From Anaerolineaceae bacterium oral taxon 439 (lineage in GTDB: Bacteria; Chloroflexota; Anaerolineae; Anaerolineales; Anaerolineaceae): a stretch of DNA of 64,000 bases. The position numbers were made by a program, and so were the translations under genes. The stretch is from contig CP017039.1 in the NCBI GenBank assembly GCA_001717545.1, forward strand, positions 2,294,001-2,358,000, in the 5' to 3' direction. Shown piece after piece: positions 54,454-62,678 of the stretch (within the stretch, counting starts at the first letter, position 1; each line of letters begins with the position of its first letter). Below the pieces are notes generated by a model. It saw only the letters and a list, made by a program, of their open reading frames with translations, did not search any database and was not told where the DNA came from.

Positions 54454-54796
54454 TTACGGCGTTATTTTAAGCCGGAGAGCGGGACGGACTGCGCTCCTGC
54501 GGGGAACATAGAAACCATAGTGGAGGAGCGAGCCACCCGCGTGGACTTCCGCGGCTTTATCACTATTGTGGTCCGGCGACGAAGCCACCACCACACCGTT
54601 CCCAGGTCGCTGTTCACATACACATCCTGCGCGATCACGTACTCCGTCGGAAAAGTCCTCCGGTCCTCGTCGTCTTCAAAATGCCGCTCCGCTTCCCAAA
54701 GGCTCAGCAGGAATACCCGGTCCTCCGTATCCCTCCCGCCGCTCTTCCCGTACCTCGGATTGTCCGCGTTCTCCACCTTCGTCAGCGCACCCTTGT
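54454..54796 (-). pseudogene. 3' half of a DUF6273 gene, frameshifted
   Basis: Read on the minus strand, ALTKVENADNPRYGKSGG and DTEDRVFLLSLWEAERHF are the typical middle of DUF6273 proteins, followed by WWWLR. The next expected residues (SPDHNSDKAAEVHAGG, then FYVPRRSAVRPALRL and a TAA at 54454-54456) are present but in another frame. One base is missing near 54578-54581. The piece continues exactly where the 5' half at 56436-56846 stops. Confidence 0.85.
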
Positions 54797-54911
54797 GTCA
54801 AGTACTGGATACATTTTTTTAATTTTCATCCAATAATACTTGCACGTTATGTTACTATGACTTCATTGATTCATCCTAAAACAAGCTATTCATTCTATAC
54901 TGCTAAATAAT

Positions 54912-55397
54912 TTAGTATATAAATGCTATAAATTTAGCTAAGATTAAAGCCGCTGCCAACAAAACAGGAATAAAGATAATTCTCTTTTTAATTACATTTA
55001 CAACACCAGGTATATATTCACTATCCTTTATACCTTTTATTTTTAGATTCTTGCTATTACTGGTCCATAAAATATCCATAACTAGTCCATCAAAGATATT
55101 CCAGGATTGAAGAAAAATATTTAATTGAATAAACGCTTGTTTAAAATCATTGATTTCATTCCATGACCCGACAATTAATATCAAACTTCCAAACATTAAA
55201 ATAATAAATAAAGAATAAAATATGATTTTATTTCTCTTGATTGTTTTATAATCTGTATAACCAAATTCAACAACCTTATCTATAACAGATTTGGGATAAA
55301 AATATACAATATTAATCGCATTGCCTCTAAATGATAAAGCTACTAATAATGTGAATAATAAGCAATATAAAACCACTTGTAGAAATAAGATATCCAT
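54912..55397 (-). CDS. Small four-helix membrane protein of unknown function
   Basis: The 161-residue protein has hydrophobic stretches at about 2-22, 58-80, 92-108 and 140-160. I do not recognise the family. The start is either this ATG or a GTG at 55412; a GGTG-type site suits the ATG. The A/T-rich codons match the neighbouring ATC hydrolase gene, 48 nt upstream, and not the rest of the window. The two probably arrived together. Confidence 0.65.
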   Translation of the reverse strand: MDILFLQVVLYCLLFTLLVALSFRGNAINIVYFYPKSVIDKVVEFGYTDYKTIKRNKIIFYSLFIILMFGSLILIVGSWNEINDFKQAFIQLNIFLQSWNIFDGLVMDILWTSNSKNLKIKGIKDSEYIPGVVNVIKKRIIFIPVLLAAALILAKFIAFIY

Positions 55398-55445
55398 TTT
55401 AAATATATTCACCTTTAATTATTATATTTTTTTAAATGCAAACAA

Positions 55446-56087
55446 TTATTTAGGATTCTGAACTTTATCTCCAACAATCCAAAAATCACACATATCATCA
55501 CCTTTAGCTAATGTTTTATCCCTAAATAATTTTGCTTTTCTAACTTTAATCGTAAGATGATCTAATTCGCAAAATATAGGAGTTATTTCTTCTAAGTTAT
55601 TATCTTTAAAGAATTTAGCGATTGGACATTTAGTAAAATAATAATAAAATCCATCCTGATGACTATCATCAAAATTAAATTTCCAAGTTTCTGGATACTC
55701 TTTGCGATGAAGCTCTGCCCAATCAGAATTCTTATGCATAAGCTCTTTAAATTTTTTTAAATCTTTTGGGTTATTATAATCTTTCTTGCCCATTAGTTTT
55801 AACAATGTGGGATCTGATAAAGTAATTCTCATTATTTCTTTCAAATCTTCAGAAGTTATTTTGCCTTCGCTTCCCTGCATAAAAGAAAAAAACAACAGAC
55901 AAAAATATAAATTGGAAGCCATGGGATTTTCAGCGCCAATATCATCAGCTTTATTCAGTAATTCTCTATATTCAGCTTTAGCATTTCTAACAATCATCTT
56001 AACATCTTCATCGCTATATTTTATTTTTAATGCTCTTTTTACAAAAGGATTCATCACAAACCAATATATGGGTTTATACTTTAACAT
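55446..56087 (-). CDS. L-2-amino-thiazoline-4-carboxylic acid hydrolase-like protein
   Basis: The 213-residue protein resembles the ATC hydrolase family, mainly in its C-terminal half: DGFYYYFTKCPIAKFFKDN, ITPIFCELDHLT, and KGDDMCDFWIVGD with conserved Cys, Asp and His. The founding enzyme opens a thiazoline ring in cysteine synthesis, but many homologues in Clostridia have no known substrate. GAGGCGG lies 2-3 nt before the ATG. Codon use is strongly A/T-rich, unlike the host. Confidence 0.8.
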   Translation of the reverse strand: MLKYKPIYWFVMNPFVKRALKIKYSDEDVKMIVRNAKAEYRELLNKADDIGAENPMASNLYFCLLFFSFMQGSEGKITSEDLKEIMRITLSDPTLLKLMGKKDYNNPKDLKKFKELMHKNSDWAELHRKEYPETWKFNFDDSHQDGFYYYFTKCPIAKFFKDNNLEEITPIFCELDHLTIKVRKAKLFRDKTLAKGDDMCDFWIVGDKVQNPK

Positions 56088-56171
56088 TTCCGCCTCTAAA
56101 TAACACTAAATTAATACATAAGATATGGTTAATTCTATTATAGAGCCAATAAATTATGTCTTATAACTCTC

Positions 56172-56846
56172 TCATTTTAGACCACCTCGATTTCCTTGAG
56201 ACTCTGTATATATATCCATGCTGGCATCTTCTTTCGCCATTTTCAAATTTTCCAAAACAGCTTTATTAAAAAGGAAATTCTCTTGCGATACATAAGCGAC
56301 GAGTTCCATGTTTTGCTTTAACAGCATATCATTCAAATTGTTTTTTCCGATTAAAATTTCTCCGTCACAGGTATTCCAAAATCCGGCAATTAGTTTTGCG
56401 ATAGTGGATTTGCCACCACCTGAATCCCCGACTATTGCAATCCGCCCCTTCTCTTCCTCATTAAACGCCGTAGCGTAAAATTCTCCGTTCAGCCATCCCC
56501 GCAGCGTGCATTCCGCCCACGTTACGCTCACCCATCCCTTGTTGTACGCTCTCGCGTCCAGCGCGTATTGGCTGACGATCAGCGCGCTCCCGTCGCTCAC
56601 CTCCAGCACACGCCACTCGATCGGCTCCGGTCCGTTCGAAGGATTGTTGTCCTGCTCGTACGACCCGAACTCGATAATGTCCCCCACCTGTACGTCCACG
56701 TACGGGTTCTGCGCCTTAGCCTGCGCCTGCGCTGTCTCAGCGGCGGCTGTCTGTGCGGTCGCTGTTGCGGTGGCCGCCGTTTGCTGCATCGCCGATATCG
56801 CCGCTAATTCTTCCTCCCGCCGTTGTACCGCGATTTCGGTTTGCAT
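56172..56846 (-). pseudogene. Chimeric frame: DUF6273 5' half fused to an ABC-ATPase fragment
   Basis: Residues 1-50 form an Ala/Thr/Gln-rich helical region. Residues 51-137 are the start of a DUF6273 domain (VGDIIEFGSYEQDNN, EWRVLEVSDGSALIVSQ, WLNGEFYATAFNEEEKGRI). From about 138 the text changes to an ABC exporter ATPase: Walker A GDSGGGKST (140-148), LIAGFWNTCDGEI and the Q-loop YVSQENFLF (Q188). After about residue 210 it ends without signature or Walker B. GC falls at the junction. GGAGG 8 nt before the ATG supports the start. The chimera probably has no DUF6273 or ATPase function. Confidence 0.85.
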
Positions 56847-57141
56847 TCCTACCGCCTCCGTCAGTTTGTTGATTTTTTTAAAAGAAAACCCGCCCGCCGT
56901 TCGGACTGGCTAAAATAATCTTATCAAAGTTTTTCAACTTTTTTTCTGTCAATCCAATGTGTATTTATAAAGAACGCCGCGGCCAAGCCCGCCCGTGGAA
57001 ATCTAAACGCGGACCAGATGCGGGTGAAAAACTTGTCATTTTCTTATTTCAACGTAAAATATGGACAAGCGATCTCGACAGAAGCAGCGCCGTACCGAAC
57101 CCCACCCTCAGAAAAGTTCATCAGCCCAGCCGCGGTTGGAT

Positions 57142-57624
57142 TCAAACATAAAATCGGAGCTGCTCCCCGTCCTTCGCGTTCCAGTCCGCAACCGCGTAGA
57201 AAATTCGTCCGCCGCTTTTCCAGCCGCGGCACCGTTCGACGAACGGGACCAGGTCCGGGAGCGCGGGAAGCCGTCCGAGCTCCGAAACCGGGACCCATTC
57301 AAGCTCGCCTTCGTCAGATGCAATCGGCGCGATCTCCCGGTCAATCTCGCCGCGAAAAATATGGACCTCGACTCCAACGTCCGGATGCGTTGAATCGATC
57401 GACAGTCCGCAAAGCTCCAACTCGACGCCCTGAATCCCGCTCTCCTCGAAAAGCTCGCGTTCCGCTCCGGCAAGGACCGACTCCCCATGCTCGACATGCC
57501 CGCCCAAACCGTTATACAGCCCGGGAAAATTCTTTTTCGTCTCCGCCCCGCGAAGGAGCAGCACACGATCGCGATGAAAAACGAAGATCAGCGTCCTCGG
57601 AATCACCTGATAACGCGGAATCAT
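57142..57624 (-). CDS. Nudix hydrolase
   Basis: The 160-residue protein has the Nudix box GHVEHGESVLAGAERELFEESGI with the REUxEE core. It also has an N-terminal VLLLRGAETKKNFPGLYNGLGG typical of 8-oxo-dGTPase/MutT-like members. It cleaves nucleoside diphosphate derivatives; the substrate is not defined. Its start lies 1 nt after the stop of the small membrane protein gene, so the two are coupled. Confidence 0.92.
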   Translation of the reverse strand: MIPRYQVIPRTLIFVFHRDRVLLLRGAETKKNFPGLYNGLGGHVEHGESVLAGAERELFEESGIQGVELELCGLSIDSTHPDVGVEVHIFRGEIDREIAPIASDEGELEWVPVSELGRLPALPDLVPFVERCRGWKSGGRIFYAVADWNAKDGEQLRFYV

Positions 57625-57625
57625 C

Positions 57626-57829
57626 CTAAAACCCGAAATCCAGAAAATCCGTTCCGAAGAATAGCTTCAGGAAAATCATACCGCAGACGACCAGAATAAT
57701 CAGCCCGCAGCCGCAACCGCAGCAATTCCCCGATTTGTAACCGAACGTCTCCTGAAGCCAATTATAAATTTTCGACAAAAGAAAAGTTTTAAGTAAAAAC
57801 CCAAGACATCCCTGACGATCGTCGTTCAT
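57626..57829 (-). CDS. Small Cys-rich membrane protein
   Basis: The 67-residue protein has one C-terminal helix (about 42-59) next to a CCGCGCG cluster. GGAGGG lies 4-5 nt before the ATG, and the Nudix gene follows after 1 nt, which supports a real gene. No family is recognised. Confidence 0.7.
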   Translation of the reverse strand: MNDDRQGCLGFLLKTFLLSKIYNWLQETFGYKSGNCCGCGCGLIILVVCGMIFLKLFFGTDFLDFGF

Positions 57830-57897
57830 ACGGTCCCTCCATTCCTTATCCTTATATACGCGTCAGCTCGAAAAAAGACTCGTTCTTATTATATTCA

Positions 57898-57952
57898 GAA
57901 AAAAAGAGAGCGTTTCAAAACTTTTTTTCCTGAATGGTCTTGAGACGCCCTC
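57898..57952 (-). terminator. Terminator after the secreted beta-repeat gene
   Basis: On the minus strand GAGGGCGTCTCAA pairs with TTGAAACGCTCTC (12 of 13 positions) around a loop of about 21 nt and is followed by TTTTTTT. It begins about 25 nt after the stop codon at 57977. Confidence 0.85.
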
Positions 57953-57976
57953 TGCGCAATATCCAACTCAGAACCT

Positions 57977-59059
57977 TTAATAGATTTGAATCGATAATGA
58001 ATAATTCGTCGCCTGTTGGAACGAAACCACCTCGATCAGGTAGTCCTGCCTCCGCGGCAGCACGCCGCTCCAATTCGTCAGCTTCGCCGTATGATCCTGA
58101 TAAACGACCCCGTCGTCAATACCGCTGATCCGCAGGAACGCGTTCGGCTGGGTCGTTCCGCTCTGAAGCCTGACCGTCATCGTCTGTCCAGCCGACGCGT
58201 AGGCCGTGTACGAAACGACGCCGTTAGCCCTGACCGCCCCTGCCAGCTGCGCGCTGTTTGTATTCGGCGCAAAGCGAACCCGCACCGGGATAACGAACGT
58301 CAGGCGAAACCCGGTCGCCGCCGCATCCGGGTTACAGACGTCGAGATTATACTTCGTCGCCTTCGACAGGATTTGCCGGATCGTCCCAAATTGATTCGCA
58401 TTGCTGACGTAGAGCGTCCCGGTATTATCCGACAGCCCCAGATTCACTCGGTTGTTATCCGACGAAACGGTCGCCAAGAGCAGGTAGTCGTTCCCGGCAT
58501 AAAAATCGTACCGGGTACAAGTCCCCCCCGCTGACGTGCCGGCGATCTCCGTCATCGTCTCGCCCTTTGCGAATTGAATCGTTCCACCCAACCGGTACTG
58601 CCAGGAGCCCGGAACAGGGTAATATGGATTCGCCGGGATCGCGGTTTGGCCCGGTTTCGTCGAAATCGGCGGAATAGAAAGCAGGAACGAAAAATTCGTC
58701 GCCATCTGGCCCGGATTATACACGAGCAATTCGTATCCACCCGAAACCGGCAGCGGCATCCCGAACGTCGCGCTGCGTGCGTCCAGGCTCAACAGGACCT
58801 GCCCCTTCAGCGTTTTCACGCCCAGAACCGCGGCGTTCGTATCCGAATTCAGCGTAATCGTCGCCGACTGATTCGCGGCAGCGTAAAACTCATAGCGAAC
58901 CGCAACCCCGCCGTCGAGCCGCCCGCTGATCACCTGACTCGTCGCGCCGGGCGCGAATCGGATCGACCCGCCGATCATCGTCGTAGACTGCGCCGCCGCG
59001 GACAGCGCTATCATCAGAATCAACCCCAAAACGCCGATCAGAACCATTATTTTTTTCAT
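57977..59059 (-). CDS. Secreted protein with three beta-sandwich repeats
   Basis: The 360-residue protein has a Sec signal peptide (cleavage near SAAA-QS). Three modules (about 30-128, 152-250, 255-360) each open with a FAxGxTxxxxxG-type strand and a Y-x-F/A-Y-A motif, like PPC (pre-peptidase C-terminal) domains. No catalytic domain is seen. It is presumably an envelope or extracellular binding protein. The neighbouring lipoproteins suggest a surface role. A terminator follows. Confidence 0.75.
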   Translation of the reverse strand: MKKIMVLIGVLGLILMIALSAAAQSTTMIGGSIRFAPGATSQVISGRLDGGVAVRYEFYAAANQSATITLNSDTNAAVLGVKTLKGQVLLSLDARSATFGMPLPVSGGYELLVYNPGQMATNFSFLLSIPPISTKPGQTAIPANPYYPVPGSWQYRLGGTIQFAKGETMTEIAGTSAGGTCTRYDFYAGNDYLLLATVSSDNNRVNLGLSDNTGTLYVSNANQFGTIRQILSKATKYNLDVCNPDAAATGFRLTFVIPVRVRFAPNTNSAQLAGAVRANGVVSYTAYASAGQTMTVRLQSGTTQPNAFLRISGIDDGVVYQDHTAKLTNWSGVLPRRQDYLIEVVSFQQATNYSLSIQIY

Positions 59060-59127
59060 TAAACACCTCTTTCAAAGCATGATATCGCGTTTCATCGTTA
59101 TACCGCTAATACGTTTAAATCCGCCGC

Positions 59128-60504
59128 TTAGTTCCCGAAAATTCCGGGGATCAGCTCCGCGCTGAACATCGCAGCGCCGGAACCGGACCGAAGAACGACG
59201 AAATAAATCTCGGTCAATCCGCAGCACGATTTCCAATCGACCTGGCGGATTGGGCCGAACGTCTCCGGCGAACCGCCCCAGGGAAAGATATCGACCGTTC
59301 CGGCGGAACGCTGATCAAAGCGCACAGAAAACCGCACCCCCGCGCCGACAGGAATCCGAACCGGGATCATAACAGGCCCCGGCTCTGTACGGAACGTCGC
59401 TTCCGGGCGCGTTTCATCGACCATTATTTCCGCTGACTTCACGAGCTCAACCGTCGCCGGGACAGCAAAAATCAGCTCTAATTCCTGATCGTTATCCGAA
59501 ATCAGGACGCCCATGTCCCGGGCGATCAGCCTGAACGAATTCGTCGCGCCCGGGTCCCGTACTGTCAGCTTTAACTCGGAGCCATCAACCGTATAAATCA
59601 GGACAGATTCATGCCGGTGGACGCTGACCGGATAGGATTCCCCCGGCGCAGCGTGAATTACAGAAACCCGATCACTGGCATCGTCCGTTTCAGGCATGAT
59701 CGTCGGCGCCAACACGATCTCCCGATCCGGTCTGACAAAAGCTGATTCGCCGGAATCCGTCGGCTGGACCGGAAGCCCCAAATCGATCGGAGCTGGTGTT
59801 GGAACCGTAACCGCTGCAGGGTCCGAAGTTCCTGTCGGCGCGATCGTCTGGCTCGGTCTCGACGGCGCTTTAAACTCCCGGGTACAGAAAAGACAAGCCC
59901 CATCGTCGGCCGTCGAGGTCGGGGCCGGAATGAAGGTTGAGGTCGGGATCGGCGTGAAGGTCAAGGTCGGGACCGGCGTGAAGGTCAAGGTCGGGACCGG
60001 CGTGAAGGTCGAGGTCGGGACCAGCGTGAAGGTCGAGGTCGGGACCGGCGTGAAGGTCAAGGTCGGGACCGGCGTGAAGGTCGAGGTCGGGACCGGCGTG
60101 AAGGTCGAAGTCGGGACCGGCGTGAAGGTCGAGGTCGGGACCGGCGTGAAGGTCAAGGTCGAAGTAGAAGTCAGTGTGGCCGTCGGCGTTAACGTAAACG
60201 TAGCCGTCGGCGTTTCGGTCGAAGTCGGAACGAGCGTCGCCGTAGCCGTCGGGGTCAACGTAGGCGTCGTCGACGCCGTCGCCGTTTCAGACAGCTTCCG
60301 GATCAGCGCTTCCAGCGCCTCCCGCGTCACCGTCCGATAAACGCGATCCGCGATCTCGGTTTCAACCTGCGCCGTTGCCGCCGCCTGATCCGTCCGCTCG
60401 ATCGGCGCCGGAACGAACGTTGAGCAGGCGCTGGACCCCAGCGCCAATAACAGCCCTAAACAGATCAACTCGATACCTTTTCGCATTTCAAAACCCACTT
60501 TCAT
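59128..60504 (-). CDS. Lipoprotein with TFTPVPTS repeat stalk
   Basis: The 458-residue protein has a lipoprotein signal ending in LGSSAC (Cys near 27). A short helical region (about 35-75) and a Thr/Pro-rich region with about ten copies of an 8-residue unit close to TFTPVPTS (about 114-193) follow. The C-terminal domain of about 250 residues is beta-rich, with no known enzyme motif. The repeat region probably forms an extended stalk. The ATG at 60504 overlaps the TGA of the upstream binding-protein gene by 4 nt, so the two are co-translated and perhaps act together. Confidence 0.8.
   Translation of the reverse strand: MKVGFEMRKGIELICLGLLLALGSSACSTFVPAPIERTDQAAATAQVETEIADRVYRTVTREALEALIRKLSETATASTTPTLTPTATATLVPTSTETPTATFTLTPTATLTSTSTLTFTPVPTSTFTPVPTSTFTPVPTSTFTPVPTLTFTPVPTSTFTLVPTSTFTPVPTLTFTPVPTLTFTPIPTSTFIPAPTSTADDGACLFCTREFKAPSRPSQTIAPTGTSDPAAVTVPTPAPIDLGLPVQPTDSGESAFVRPDREIVLAPTIMPETDDASDRVSVIHAAPGESYPVSVHRHESVLIYTVDGSELKLTVRDPGATNSFRLIARDMGVLISDNDQELELIFAVPATVELVKSAEIMVDETRPEATFRTEPGPVMIPVRIPVGAGVRFSVRFDQRSAGTVDIFPWGGSPETFGPIRQVDWKSCCGLTEIYFVVLRSGSGAAMFSAELIPGIFGN
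59928..60165 (-). repeat. 24-nt tandem repeat array in the lipoprotein gene
   Basis: About ten near-identical 24-nt units (ggcgtgaaggtcgaggtc... on the plus strand) encode TFTPVPTS/L on the minus strand. Repeats of this length readily change copy number. Confidence 0.9.
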
Positions 60505-61988
60505 GTCCTCAACTGACTTATTTCCAAGATCGTCTGCAAGACCTGTTCCCAGATGACCGGCGCGGAATCGATTGTCGCGCCAGGCGCGAACGCGAACGCA
60601 AACCCATCCGCTAAAACCGGCCTGATCGTGATCCAATTTGCCGGAAATTCGTAAGCCGTCGGCTCGGCTCCGTCGTAAAGCGCCGCCGCCAGCTTCCGGT
60701 CCAGCTTCTTCCGCGCGTCCGAAGGAAGCCCCGTCTCGTCGCCGATCGGGATCCCCATCGCCGCGCCTGCCCAATCGGACAGCCGCGCTTCGTCTAAAAC
60801 GTATGACAGGAACAGCCATGATGCGAACTGCTCCACAGCCGACTGGACAACAATGCCGACTGAAAACGTCTCCGCGAACACCTCATTCCGCACTCCGTAT
60901 ATCCCCGGATAGGGGATCAGCCGCCAATCGTCGGCGCCGTTCGTCTCGGATTCAGCGAACGCGATCCGCTGAAACGGAAGATCGGCCGCCGTCCCAGAGT
61001 AAAAAAGCGCTTCATGATCAGCGAAGTAAGCGTAAGGCTCCGAAAGCCGACTCTGCCAGACACAGCCATCGTCAAACAGCTTCCGCAGCGCGCTGACCGC
61101 TTTCAGGAACGCTTCTCCCGGCGCCGCCGCGGAAAGGTCCGAAAAATCGATTTTTCCAGCCTCAAACGCGCTGAGCCAGCTGACCGCCGTTCCGGGCGCA
61201 CCGGATATGATCCATCCGCCGGTTCCGTTATTTTCGCGATCCTCGTCGTCCATGCGCGCCTGATACGCGGCGCAGCTCTGCTCCGCGAACGCCTCGAACG
61301 TTTCCGGAGGCCCGGAAAAGCCTAACTGCTGACCCCAGGTATCGTTATAAAAAAGGAAGTACGGCGTATACCATAGCGGAAAAACCGTTCGCTTCCCCGG
61401 TACCGGGATCCGCGCGTCGATCGCCCGGATACGTTCCGGGGATAAACCGTACTGCGGATGCGCGAAGTAATCGTCCAACGGCGCGAAAAGAACCCCTTCC
61501 CCGCTCCAGAAGCGGAAATAATCCGCCGTGGAAAAAATCAGGTTCGGATGCCCCCCGTCTTCTCCGCCGCCCAGGACACGATCGCTGAGATTGACATCCG
61601 AAATCATGCTGTCCGCCGAAACGACAATCCCAAACGCGTTTTCATCGTTAAACGCGTCGACGAACGCGTCGAACGCCGCCTGAACCTGATCGCGGAACCC
61701 ATGCCAGACATGGATCTTCAACCCATCCAGGTCCTCCGGCCTAACGCTCAGGTAAGCCGGAACCGGCGTTGCCGTCGGCAACGGCGTGACGCTCGCGGTC
61801 CGCGTCGGGAGAATCGCCTGCACCGCCACTTCGGGATCCGTCGCTCCCCCCCCCGCCGCGGCTTCCGTGAAAACTGCCGGCATGGGTGTGTTGCAGCCCG
61901 CCGTCAGCAGCGCCAGCCAGGCAAAACCAAACCAGACGATCGCAGCCCGTCCCATTTTCCGTCCGTTCCGCCGCCTTGATTGATCCAT
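60501..61988 (-). CDS. Extracellular solute-binding lipoprotein, orphan
   Basis: The 495-residue protein has a lipobox (LLTAGC, Cys about 32), a Thr/Pro stretch, then a family 1 binding domain (LKIHVWHGFRDQVQAAFDAFVDAFN, NLIFSTADYFRFW, VFPLWYTPYFLFYND). No permease genes are adjacent; instead it is coupled by a 4-nt overlap to the stalk lipoprotein. It may work with a transporter elsewhere or as a surface sensor. Confidence 0.88.
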   Translation of the reverse strand: MDQSRRRNGRKMGRAAIVWFGFAWLALLTAGCNTPMPAVFTEAAAGGGATDPEVAVQAILPTRTASVTPLPTATPVPAYLSVRPEDLDGLKIHVWHGFRDQVQAAFDAFVDAFNDENAFGIVVSADSMISDVNLSDRVLGGGEDGGHPNLIFSTADYFRFWSGEGVLFAPLDDYFAHPQYGLSPERIRAIDARIPVPGKRTVFPLWYTPYFLFYNDTWGQQLGFSGPPETFEAFAEQSCAAYQARMDDEDRENNGTGGWIISGAPGTAVSWLSAFEAGKIDFSDLSAAAPGEAFLKAVSALRKLFDDGCVWQSRLSEPYAYFADHEALFYSGTAADLPFQRIAFAESETNGADDWRLIPYPGIYGVRNEVFAETFSVGIVVQSAVEQFASWLFLSYVLDEARLSDWAGAAMGIPIGDETGLPSDARKKLDRKLAAALYDGAEPTAYEFPANWITIRPVLADGFAFAFAPGATIDSAPVIWEQVLQTILEISQLRT

Positions 61989-61990
61989 AA

Positions 61991-62647
61991 TCAGAAATAC
62001 TGCCCGAAGAAGGGGCGCTCCGCGCCGACCGACGTAAACGCCTCATGTCCGGGAAAAATCAACGTCTCGTCAGGAAGCGTCAGCACCCTGGTATTAATGC
62101 TGGCTTCGATTTGCCGCTGCGAACCGCCGAAAAGATCGGTCCGTCCGTGATCATGGTAAAAAACCGTGTCGCCGCTGAAAAGCCAACCCGCCGCCGCGCA
62201 ATAATAACAGACCGATCCGGGGGAATGGCCGGGCGTATGCAGCACGGTAAAGCCGTACTTCCCAACCGTCAGGCGCGTCCCATCAGCGATCGGGATCCGC
62301 GGCGCAGGGCAGTTACCCCCACGGGCCTGGCCCGCGCGCGCCGAGCCGCCGCCCGTCCGGATCGCTTCGTCGTCCGGATGAAGCGCGATCGGAACGTCGC
62401 GGCCCTCGGTCTCCGTCAGCTTCGCCCCATAAATATGGTCAAAATGCGCGTGCGTCAGCCAAAGCGCCGTCCATCGCCAGCCTTCTTCTTCAATTTTTCG
62501 GAGAACCTGCTGAAAATCGAACGACGCGTCGATTACGACGCACTCCTTCCGTTCCGTATCGGCAACAATATAGCAGTTATTCGCCATGGACCCCGTCTGA
62601 ATCGGGACCATGCGCAAGCTTTCATACGTGTAATTCGTCAGTTCCAT
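61991..62647 (-). CDS. MBL-fold metallo-hydrolase (glyoxalase II-like)
   Basis: The 218-residue protein has the zinc motif THAHFDHIYG, then LHTPGHSPGSVCYYC, LFSGDTVFYHDHGRTDL and a final His in FPGHEAFTSV. It hydrolyses a thioester or similar. GGAGGACGG lies just before the ATG at 62647. It ends 2 nt before the binding-protein gene starts and follows the M24 gene by about 31 nt, so all are probably co-transcribed. Confidence 0.92.
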   Translation of the reverse strand: MELTNYTYESLRMVPIQTGSMANNCYIVADTERKECVVIDASFDFQQVLRKIEEEGWRWTALWLTHAHFDHIYGAKLTETEGRDVPIALHPDDEAIRTGGGSARAGQARGGNCPAPRIPIADGTRLTVGKYGFTVLHTPGHSPGSVCYYCAAAGWLFSGDTVFYHDHGRTDLFGGSQRQIEASINTRVLTLPDETLIFPGHEAFTSVGAERPFFGQYF

Positions 62648-62678
62648 CCGTCCTCCGTCCCTCCGCACGAACTGCTGA

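Larger units (their letters stand above)
54797..56435. mobile_element. AT-rich foreign insertion (about 1.64 kb) splitting the DUF6273 gene
   Basis: GC content drops sharply between the two DUF6273 halves. Inside are an ABC-ATPase fragment, an ATC hydrolase-like gene and a small membrane protein gene, all on the minus strand. Codon use is A/T-rich, as in Clostridia. No transposase, integrase or inverted repeats are visible, and no clear target duplication was found. The mechanism is unknown. Confidence 0.75.

Noticed and set aside
54158-54454. 98-codon minus-strand frame before the DUF6273 remnant
   Set aside because: No domain, no ribosome site and biased composition; probably decayed DNA.
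54797-56435. Standard insertion sequence or prophage fragment
   Set aside because: No transposase, integrase, terminal inverted repeats or clear target duplication was found; the label mobile_element only marks it as inserted foreign DNA.
59928-60165. Regular 24-nt repeats that could be taken for a CRISPR array
   Set aside because: Units are contiguous without spacers and code in frame for TFTPVPTS repeats of a lipoprotein.
59696-60340. 214-codon plus-strand frame rich in VKVEVGTG
   Set aside because: It is the antisense of the lipoprotein repeat region; the minus frame has signal peptide, lipobox and coupling to its neighbour.
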